From Thermomicrobiaceae bacterium (GTDB taxonomy: Bacteria > Chloroflexota > Chloroflexia > Thermomicrobiales > Thermomicrobiaceae): a stretch of 5,244 nucleotides of DNA. The DNA lies in assembly GCA_007123655.1 (NCBI GenBank), contig SKKR01000297.1, positions 1 to 5,244 on the forward strand. The letters run 5' to 3'. Position numbers and translations under genes: made by a program. The notes beneath the pieces are model-generated. The model saw only the letters and a program-made list of their open reading frames with translations. It did not search any database and was not told the origin of the DNA. This document shows positions 1 through 5,244 of this stretch, one piece after another. Position 1 is the first letter of the stretch. Each line of letters starts with the position of its first letter.

Positions 1-1687
1 CATATCGCGCCAGCCCTGCCGCGGCAATGGCATTGTCGTGTGGCCAGATGCTGCCGTTGTGGTAGCTCATCGGGTTGTAGCCGCGCATCGACGACGCCAT
101 CGTCCTGACACCCCAACCGGTGTTCATGTCGTCGGCCATCAGCCGCTCGACAACTCTCCCCGCGAACGGTTCGACGACCGCACCGCACCAGAGCAGATGG
201 GCCGGATTGGAGGTAACGCTGTCCACCTGCCTTCCTTCACCATCGACCGCCAGTGCGTAGTAGCCCGCTCGGGGCATCCAGAACGCGTCATGGATCCGGG
301 ACTGCATCTCGCTCGCGTCAGAGCGCAGTGACGATGCGCGATCCATCATTCCGAGCGTGTCAAAGATAAACGCTGCGCTCTCCAGCGCGGCGTAGCAGTA
401 TCCCTGCACTTCGACCAGCGCGATCGATCCTGTCGCCTCGCTCCCATCGGCGAATCGGATACTGTCTTCCGAGTCCTTCCAGCCCTGATTGCGAAGTCCC
501 CCCGGCGCTCGCCGGCGATAGCCAATGAATCCGTCCCGGCGTCGCGCGCGAGTCTCAGACATCCAGACGAGCGCACGTTCGAGCGACGGGCGCATGTCTG
601 CGGCCAGGCTTCGGTCGTTTGTCCACCGGAGCGTCTCGGCGAGGAGCATCATCCACAACAGAGTCGCGTCGACTGTCCCGTAGTAGCGGGCGTGCGGGAT
701 GGCCCCGCTCAGCGCAGCCTCCCCGAATCGGATCTCGTGCGGCATCTTTCCAGACTCCGCATCGCGACCGGGGTCGTCGTCGAAGGACTGATAGGCAGCC
801 AGGGTTCGGAGCGTTCCTGCGGCCCGGCCGGGCCCCAGCATGAGTGCCTGATAGCTCGCCAGAATGGAGTCCCGCCCGAAAATGGTCAGATACCAGGGAA
901 CACCGGCGGCCGGGATCACGTCGCCACTACTGAGCGGAAGATCGAGGGTGCGCAAATCGTGGATCGCCCGCTGGACAACCCGCTCGAGCACCGGATCATC
1001 GGTGTCCAGGTTCGCCGTTCCGGTCGGCGGTCCGCGGCGCGGGTCATCCGGAGATCCCGATCGGGTCACCGGATGCGGCAGAGATGAGGTGTGCTCCGGG
1101 ACTTCCCAGCAAATGTCTACCTGGATGGAGATCGACTCACCGTATCCCAGACGACTCCGGTACGTGACGGAGTGCTCGTCACCGTCATCCGGAACCGGAT
1201 CGAATCTGATCCGGGTCTTGCGTTCGTTCGGACGGCGCCGGTCCCGCAGGACGAGTTGGGCGCCGGTCCAGTCCCCCTGTTCGCGGCCCTCTGGCGCCGG
1301 CAGGAGCCCGCGAATCTCGAAGATGTCCGCGAAGTCCGCGGCAAACTCGAGCCGGACGAGCAGATCTATCGGCTCATCCGCGAAGCATTTAATCTCGAAG
1401 CGATCCGAAAAGGATTCGCCCAGGGACTGCCTCCGACGCAGCTGAACTGTGGAGACTGGCAGGCCGGAGGAACCGCTATTCGCGAGGAAGATCTCGCAGG
1501 AGTCGGGAGCGGTCACCTCCGAACCGAGCAGTTCCAGAGACGAGCCGTTGACGTACACTGTGTATCGCGACAGATGTCGCGTATCCGTGGCGAACAATCC
1601 GTGGCGCGCGGGCTCCAGAACCTCACCGCTGGGGCACTGTGCCACGAATGTGCCACCCGATATGAGCGTCAGATCTGCCGATGTCAT
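1..1687 (-). CDS. Glycogen debranching enzyme / amylo-alpha-1,6-glucosidase family protein (C-terminus beyond window)
   Basis: Reading the complement gives an uninterrupted frame of 562 codons from the ATG at 1687 to the window edge. Residues about 3-200 form the beta-rich N-terminal domain of the bacterial debranching-enzyme family (GDE_N_bis type), with the hallmark segments GLFATDTRHLSRY (30-42) and FAADFADIFEIRG (115-127). A Pro/Arg/Asp-rich linker (about 203-222) leads into an (alpha/alpha)6-barrel glycosidase domain. Its conserved motifs are FGRDS (270-274), QGWKDS (401-406), EVQGY (426-430) and HNGSIWPHDNA (543-553). Family members are expected to hydrolyse alpha-1,6-glucosidic branches or related oligosaccharides in the cytoplasm; I see no signal peptide. 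Asp273, Asp405 and Glu426 are candidate active-site acids, but I cannot assign the catalytic pair, and part of the active site may lie outside. From the usual family length (roughly 650-750 residues) about 100-180 residues are missing. ATG 1687 is preferred because the domain begins right after it; its Shine-Dalgarno (GGGAA, close spacing) is weak. An in-frame GTG at 1732 would add 15 residues. An in-frame TAA lies further upstream, near 1820. The family call is firm; the exact substrate is not. Confidence 0.93.
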   Translation of the reverse strand, partial: MTSADLTLISGGTFVAQCPSGEVLEPARHGLFATDTRHLSRYTVYVNGSSLELLGSEVTAPDSCEIFLANSGSSGLPVSTVQLRRRQSLGESFSDRFEIKCFADEPIDLLVRLEFAADFADIFEIRGLLPAPEGREQGDWTGAQLVLRDRRRPNERKTRIRFDPVPDDGDEHSVTYRSRLGYGESISIQVDICWEVPEHTSSLPHPVTRSGSPDDPRRGPPTGTANLDTDDPVLERVVQRAIHDLRTLDLPLSSGDVIPAAGVPWYLTIFGRDSILASYQALMLGPGRAAGTLRTLAAYQSFDDDPGRDAESGKMPHEIRFGEAALSGAIPHARYYGTVDATLLWMMLLAETLRWTNDRSLAADMRPSLERALVWMSETRARRRDGFIGYRRRAPGGLRNQGWKDSEDSIRFADGSEATGSIALVEVQGYCYAALESAAFIFDTLGMMDRASSLRSDASEMQSRIHDAFWMPRAGYYALAVDGEGRQVDSVTSNPAHLLWCGAVVEPFAGRVVERLMADDMNTGWGVRTMASSMRGYNPMSYHNGSIWPHDNAIAAAGLARY

Positions 1688-1879
1688 CGATTCCCATTTC
1701 GTTCCGTTGAAACGACGTTGGCAGAACAGCACTCCCCGGTTGCATGGAACGCCGCCGCCGCACAGAACCGGCTCCGGCTCTCGGCTGGTTGAAATCGCCG
1801 ATGTGCCAGCGCAAGATTAGGCTAGCGTATTGAGCGACCGTCCGCACGGCGTGAAACGAAGTTAGAAGGCGGAGACCCT
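1688..1879. promoter_or_regulatory. Divergent intergenic region between debranching enzyme and HTTM operon
   Basis: This 192-bp stretch separates two genes pointing away from each other, so promoters for both should lie here. No strong sigma-70 promoter is visible. The best plus-strand -35 candidate is TTGAAA at 1789-1794, but at 17-bp spacing the -10 position reads only CAAGAT. The AT-richer patch at 1812-1830 (containing TTAG and the palindrome GCTAGC at 1821-1826) could hold a -10 element or an operator half-site. A short perfect stem, CCGT/ACGG with a 4-nt loop, sits at 1838-1849 and is too small to mean much alone. No long inverted repeat or riboswitch-like structure is seen. The existence of promoters is inferred from gene orientation, not from a clear motif. 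Confidence 0.4.
1871..1874 (+). promoter_or_regulatory. Ribosome binding site of the HTTM gene
   Basis: GGAG lies in the purine-rich run AAGGCGGAG, 5 nt ahead of a GTG codon. It supports initiation at the GTG at 1880, which places the first residues just before the first membrane segment, as expected for this family. Confidence 0.75.
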
Positions 1880-3463
1880 GTGTCGAACGCACTCGGCCGT
1901 GTTGGCCGCTATCTCGTTGACTGCATCGCGATAGACACCCGCACGCTGGCCGTGTTCCGCATCTTCGTGGGTCTACTGATCATTGGTGACCTGCTGGCAC
2001 GCGCCAGCACCTTCACCTACTTCTACACCGACGACGGGGTTGTTCCTCAGGAGCTTGCGGAAGCGCGCACCGTCGCCAATGCATTCTCCGTCTACTTCTA
2101 CACACAGGATCCCACCGTTATCGCACTGATATTCCTGGTCTCGGGCATCATCGCTGTTCAGCTCATCATCGGGTACAAGTCAACCTTTGCCATCATTGCG
2201 TCATTTATCCTGGTGATTTCCCTCGATCACCACAACCCGCTCATCCTCAGTCACGCCGATACCCTGTTCAGACTGCTCATGTTCTGGGCCATCTTCCTCC
2301 CGCTCGGGGAACGCTGGTCAATCGACTCCCTCCAGCGAGAGCGAGCGCCTCGCGCGAGAATCGCCAACCTGGCAACGTTCGCGATCCTGCTCCAGATGAT
2401 CTACATGTACACCGTAAACGGGATTCACAAGGTTAACGGACCGCAATGGAACTCCAGGGAAGCCACCCCGCTCATCTTCGGTCTGGATGACATGACGTAC
2501 TTCCTGGCAGAGCCGCTGAGGCAGTTTCCCACCTTGCTCGAGATCTTCGGGACCATGTGGTACTTCCTGCTGGTCGGATCGATCGTTATGTTGCTCCTTC
2601 CCGGATGGTACCGGACGGCATACGCCTTCATGCTGTTCATGGCGCACTTCTCCTTCTCGATCACCGTGCGCATCGGCGGTTTCGGCTGGGTCGGGATGGC
2701 CGGTGTGTTCCTGTTCTTCCCGACCCGGTTCTGGGATGATCTCGAAGCGCTGCTGCGGCCGCGCCGCGTCTGGGGCCAGGTGATCGAACCCACCAGGTCC
2801 GGAATCGAGCAAGCCGGGCGGCGAGTCGCATCGACCTGGCCCAGGTTGCAGAACCCCTGGCCACTTCCCTCAGTGGTCCGCGACGGAGTGTTCGACATCG
2901 GAATGACTCTGCTGATCATTTCGCTGTTCGTGTTCCCGACCATCTGGTTCCTGGACGATGAAGAGATCATTGAATGGGACCGAAGCTCGGTGGAGGATCG
3001 GGTGGAAGACGAGTTCCGGCGCTTCGGCGTGCGTCAGTCGCAGTGGACTGTGTTCGCGCCGAATCCACGCACGACGGACCGTTATTATGTGTTTCCCGCC
3101 AGGACCGCGGACGGCGAATTGCTGGACGTTTACAATGACCGCCCATTCACCTTCGAACGCCCGTACGACCAGCTCCAGAAGCAATACGGGAACTATCGCG
3201 AGCGCTTCTACATGAACACCATCCGCCGGGCCGGCGAGCACGGTACACCTCCTCGACACCTGGCGGACTGGATCTGCCGGGACTACCTGGAGAACCGGGG
3301 GATCGAACTGACACAAATCAACATGTATGTCATCAACGAGCGCATTACCAGGGACACAATCGACGACTGGCAAAACCGGGAGCGCTGGAGTGACCTCATG
3401 TCAACTCACGCGTGCGGGGATCATGTCCCGGAGGAGTTCGACCTGCCTGAGGATCCACCCTGA
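1880..3463 (+). CDS. HTTM-domain (vitamin K-dependent gamma-carboxylase-like) integral membrane protein
   Basis: This 527-residue protein starts at GTG. About nine hydrophobic segments are visible, at roughly 22-40, 80-98, 101-115, 127-142, 163-180, 219-240, 246-262, 266-281 and 338-357. Residues about 18-290 match the HTTM (horizontally transferred transmembrane) domain: LAVFRI near 23-28, YTDDGVVP (49-56), DHHNPLIL (116-123), LPLGERWSID (140-149) and NGIHKVNGPQW (180-190). Lys184 sits where I would align the catalytic lysine of animal gamma-glutamyl carboxylase (local context GVKKLDADW). After the last membrane segment comes an acidic, soluble tail (about 358-527) with WTVFAPNPRTTDRYYV (389-404), a segment typical of bacterial HTTM proteins. 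It is rich in charged and aromatic residues and ends without a further membrane span. The family relates to gamma-carboxylase/epoxidase, but the activity of prokaryotic members is largely unknown, so carboxylation is not claimed. It is the first gene of the probable operon with the PHP hydrolase and the dehydratase. The family call is firm; the function is open. Confidence 0.92.
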   Translation: MSNALGRVGRYLVDCIAIDTRTLAVFRIFVGLLIIGDLLARASTFTYFYTDDGVVPQELAEARTVANAFSVYFYTQDPTVIALIFLVSGIIAVQLIIGYKSTFAIIASFILVISLDHHNPLILSHADTLFRLLMFWAIFLPLGERWSIDSLQRERAPRARIANLATFAILLQMIYMYTVNGIHKVNGPQWNSREATPLIFGLDDMTYFLAEPLRQFPTLLEIFGTMWYFLLVGSIVMLLLPGWYRTAYAFMLFMAHFSFSITVRIGGFGWVGMAGVFLFFPTRFWDDLEALLRPRRVWGQVIEPTRSGIEQAGRRVASTWPRLQNPWPLPSVVRDGVFDIGMTLLIISLFVFPTIWFLDDEEIIEWDRSSVEDRVEDEFRRFGVRQSQWTVFAPNPRTTDRYYVFPARTADGELLDVYNDRPFTFERPYDQLQKQYGNYRERFYMNTIRRAGEHGTPPRHLADWICRDYLENRGIELTQINMYVINERITRDTIDDWQNRERWSDLMSTHACGDHVPEEFDLPEDPP

Positions 3464-3556
3464 GCCGGACCTCGCTTGCTCCGATTCGCCGGACATGTCA
3501 ATCTGCACTCGGCTCATGACGGGCCGGAGAATGGGATCAGAACCTGGAGCTTGTTG
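3464..3556 (+). promoter_or_regulatory. Spacer with ribosome binding site for the PHP hydrolase
   Basis: This 93-bp gap between the HTTM stop and the preferred ATG carries no hairpin followed by a T-run, so I see no terminator and expect read-through. GGAG at 3546-3549, 7 nt before ATG 3557, is a good Shine-Dalgarno and decides the start. The frame is also open upstream to a TTG at 3476, and TTG codons at 3551 and 3554 directly precede the ATG, but these lack comparable support. CCGGAC occurs twice (3465-3470 and 3489-3494), probably by chance. Confidence 0.6.
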
Positions 3557-4465
3557 ATGCACAGTCTTCCGTTCGCGCAACCGGGGTCGTTCTACCGGGG
3601 CAACCTGCACGCCCATTCGGATGTTTCCGATGGCGCGCTTTCCCCGGAGCGGCTTGTTCAGGAGTATCGCCGCAATCGATACGACTTCATCGCCGTTACC
3701 GACCACTTCCGGGAACGCTTCGGCTACCCGGTCACCGACACCAGGCACTTCAGAGATGAACACTTCACCACGATTCTCGGTGCGGAGCTTCATCCCCCGG
3801 CACTGCAGAACGGGGAGGACTGGCACATCCTGGCTGTCGGGCTTCCGGCCGACTTCCCGGCGGCATCCCCGGATGAAGACGGCCCCGCGCTGGCCCGGCG
3901 CGCCAGAGACGCCGGCGCCTATGTCGCACTCGCCCATCCCCACTGGTACAGCATGACAATCGAGGACGGGCGCTCCGTTGACGCGGCGCACGCTGTGGAG
4001 ATCTTCAACCTGACGTGTGCGATGGCCAACGACCGCGGCTACGGCTGGTATCTGGCCGACCTTCTGCTCGGTGAAGGACAGCGCTTGCACGCGATCGCCA
4101 CGGATGACACGCACGGGAAACCGGACCGGCCCGATCTGTTCGGCGGGTGGGTGATGGTCAAGTCAGAGTCGCTCGATCCCGACGCACTTCTGAGTGCCAT
4201 CAAGTCGGGTCACTTCTACAGCTCGCAGGGGCCACAGTTCCACGATATCGCCGTGTCGCCTGACCGCGACAAGGTTCAGATCGCGTGCAGTCCGGTAACG
4301 TCAGTCCAGGTCTGCGGCCGCGCGCAGCGAACCACAGACCTTCATGGCCTGGAAATAACCCGTGCGGAGATCCCGCTGGACCGGGTACAGGGTGGTCATT
4401 TCAGAGTAACGATCATCGACCGTCTCGGGCGGCGGGCATGGTCGAACCCGATCTGGATCGATTGA
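3557..4465 (+). CDS. CehA/McbA-family PHP-domain metallohydrolase
   Basis: From the ATG this is a 302-residue protein with no signal peptide, so probably cytoplasmic. The PHP (polymerase and histidinol phosphatase) fold occupies about residues 12-220 and shows the metal-binding motifs in order: NLHAHSD (HxH at His18/His20, Asp22), VTDH (47-50), GAE (75-77), His90 in DWHIL, AHPHW (126-130, His127/His129), Glu148 in AVEIF, and ATDDTHG (181-187, Asp184/His186). All expected ligand positions seem intact, so an active di- or trinuclear metal hydrolase is likely. Residues about 225-302 form a beta-rich C-terminal module ending in AWSNPIWID, characteristic of the CehA/McbA group. Named relatives include carbaryl hydrolases, but most members are uncharacterised phosphoesterase-like enzymes, so the substrate is unknown. 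The ATG at 3557 is chosen for its Shine-Dalgarno and because conserved sequence starts about 12 residues after it; the TTG at 3476 would add 27 unremarkable residues. Only 6 bp separate its stop from the next gene's ATG, which points to co-transcription and perhaps a joint sugar-acid or phosphoester pathway. Confidence 0.92.
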   Translation: MHSLPFAQPGSFYRGNLHAHSDVSDGALSPERLVQEYRRNRYDFIAVTDHFRERFGYPVTDTRHFRDEHFTTILGAELHPPALQNGEDWHILAVGLPADFPAASPDEDGPALARRARDAGAYVALAHPHWYSMTIEDGRSVDAAHAVEIFNLTCAMANDRGYGWYLADLLLGEGQRLHAIATDDTHGKPDRPDLFGGWVMVKSESLDPDALLSAIKSGHFYSSQGPQFHDIAVSPDRDKVQIACSPVTSVQVCGRAQRTTDLHGLEITRAEIPLDRVQGGHFRVTIIDRLGRRAWSNPIWID

Positions 4466-4471
4466 GAACCC

Positions 4472-5244
4472 ATGAAGATTTCGTCGATCGAGGCACTCCG
4501 GCTGAATCGACCACCTCATGAGCACCGCTCCACTCCCCGACGGCAACCCTGGGAGCCCAGGGATGAAGTTGCCAACCCGATGTCCAGGTTTCCCCGGTTC
4601 AAAGCGCACCGCAGTCTCTGGCGCCCGGACTGGGACGACGTCTGGTGCCGCGTGACCCTTGAAGACGGAACCACCGGACTCGGCCAGTCGATCAACGGCA
4701 GTCCCGTGGCCTCGGTCATCGAAGATCACCTCGGGCCACTACTGATCGGCGAGAGCGTGTTCGCCACTGACAAACTCGCCGACATGATGTTCGGCCTGAC
4801 AACGCCATACGGAACCGTCGGTCTCGCGTCCTACGCAATCAGTGCGATCGACATCGCAATCTGGGATGCGCTCGGAAAGTTACTCGAAAAGCCGGTCTAC
4901 GAACTGCTCGGCGGTCCGAAGCAGGAGGCGATCCCCTGTTACGCGACTGGGAACGACGTTGACTGGTACCAGGAACTCGGCTTTCGGGCGTTCAAGCTGG
5001 CGTGTCCATATGGGCCTGCGGATGGACTGGACGGCATACGGAAGAACGAGGAGTTCGTTGCCGAAACCCGGCAGCAAATCGGCGACGACTGTGATTTGAT
5101 GCTCGATTGCTGGATGGCGTTCGACGTGGACTACACCGTCCAGCTTGCCGAGACACTGAGACCGTACCGGCTGAGGTGGATCGAAGAGCCGCTGATTCCG
5201 GATGATTTTGACGGACACATCGCCCTCCGCCGTCGACTCCCGTA
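4472..5244 (+). CDS. Acid-sugar dehydratase of the mandelate racemase/enolase superfamily, L-rhamnonate dehydratase-like (C-terminus beyond window)
   Basis: The first 257 residues are present; the family is about 390-410 long, so roughly 140-150 are missing. An N-terminal capping domain (about 1-135) contains VANPMSRFP (33-41), which resembles the ATPMSKY region of rhamnonate dehydratase, and SAIDIAIWDALGKLLEKPVY (124-143), the standard superfamily helix. The (beta/alpha)7-beta barrel follows: CYATG (156-160), FKLACPYGPADGLDGIRKN (174-192), LMLDCWM (209-215) and RWIEEPL (235-241). Asp212 and Glu238 fit the first two Mg2+ ligands, with the same 26-residue spacing as I recall for E. coli RhmD. 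The third ligand and the catalytic His-Asp dyad lie past the edge. Such enzymes abstract the C2 proton of a sugar acid and eliminate water from C3 to give a 2-keto-3-deoxy acid in the cytoplasm. Start: ATG 4472, 6 bp after the PHP stop, with only a weak GAG-type ribosome site, suggesting translational coupling. The subgroup assignment is from memory of RhmD; another hexonate or pentonate could be the true substrate. Confidence 0.88.
   Translation, partial: MKISSIEALRLNRPPHEHRSTPRRQPWEPRDEVANPMSRFPRFKAHRSLWRPDWDDVWCRVTLEDGTTGLGQSINGSPVASVIEDHLGPLLIGESVFATDKLADMMFGLTTPYGTVGLASYAISAIDIAIWDALGKLLEKPVYELLGGPKQEAIPCYATGNDVDWYQELGFRAFKLACPYGPADGLDGIRKNEEFVAETRQQIGDDCDLMLDCWMAFDVDYTVQLAETLRPYRLRWIEEPLIPDDFDGHIALRRRLP

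Noticed and set aside
864..1792. Long plus-strand open frames (193 and 233 codons at 864-1445 and 1091-1792)
   Set aside because: They lie antisense to the debranching enzyme, whose translation shows clear family motifs throughout. Their own products are Arg/Ser-rich or low in recognisable domains.
1838..1849. Small hairpin CCGT-CCGC-ACGG ahead of the HTTM gene
   Set aside because: A 4-bp stem is too short to argue for a terminator or regulatory RNA, and no T-run follows it.
1623..1892. Minus-strand 89-codon frame spanning the intergenic region and the start of the debranching enzyme
   Set aside because: It overlaps the debranching gene in another frame, shows no family features, and runs across the likely promoter region into the HTTM start.
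2318..3373. Several minus-strand open frames of 164-181 codons inside the HTTM gene
   Set aside because: They are antisense shadows of a gene with convincing membrane segments and HTTM motifs, and their products match no family I recognise.
3465..3494. Direct repeat CCGGAC flanking an 18-bp spacer after the HTTM stop
   Set aside because: Six bases repeated twice in a GC-rich stretch is expected by chance. There is no third copy and no dyad symmetry.
3401..4114. Minus-strand open frame of 237 codons over the PHP gene
   Set aside because: The plus strand encodes a complete PHP motif set here. The antisense product has no recognisable domain and overlaps the HTTM gene end.

Overview
This is a moderately GC-rich (I estimate about 60%) bacterial chromosomal segment, densely coding, with Shine-Dalgarno-type start sites and one GTG start. 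It contains no rRNA, tRNA, CRISPR array, insertion sequence or other mobile-element signature that I can see. No gene here fixes the lineage. The mix of a two-domain amylo-alpha-1,6-glucosidase, an HTTM membrane protein, a CehA/McbA-type PHP hydrolase and a rhamnonate-dehydratase-like enolase-superfamily enzyme would fit a free-living heterotroph such as a Chloroflexota or actinobacterial relative. That is a guess from gene content only.

Layout: (1) Positions 1-1687, minus strand: the N-terminal 562 residues of a glycogen debranching enzyme / amylo-alpha-1,6-glucosidase family protein. It runs off the left edge of the window, and its frame is open without a stop throughout. (2) Positions 1688-1879: a 192-bp divergent intergenic region that should hold promoters for both directions. 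(3) Positions 1880-3463, plus strand: a 527-residue multi-pass HTTM (vitamin K-dependent gamma-carboxylase-like) protein with a C-terminal soluble domain. (4) Positions 3557-4465, plus strand: a 302-residue CehA/McbA-family PHP metallohydrolase with an apparently complete set of metal ligands. (5) Positions 4472-5244, plus strand: the first 257 residues of an acid-sugar dehydratase of the mandelate racemase/enolase superfamily, closest in my recollection to L-rhamnonate dehydratase. It is cut by the right edge.

Genes 3-5 read in the same direction with gaps of 93 and 6 bp and no terminator-like hairpin between them, so they probably form one operon, divergent from the debranching enzyme. The two soluble enzymes of the operon (PHP hydrolase and sugar-acid dehydratase) could act in one catabolic route. 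The role of the HTTM membrane protein is unknown. The most interesting point is that this HTTM protein keeps a lysine in the same local context as the catalytic lysine of animal gamma-glutamyl carboxylase, in an operon with no obvious carboxylation substrate. I see no firm evidence of a wholly new system in this window.
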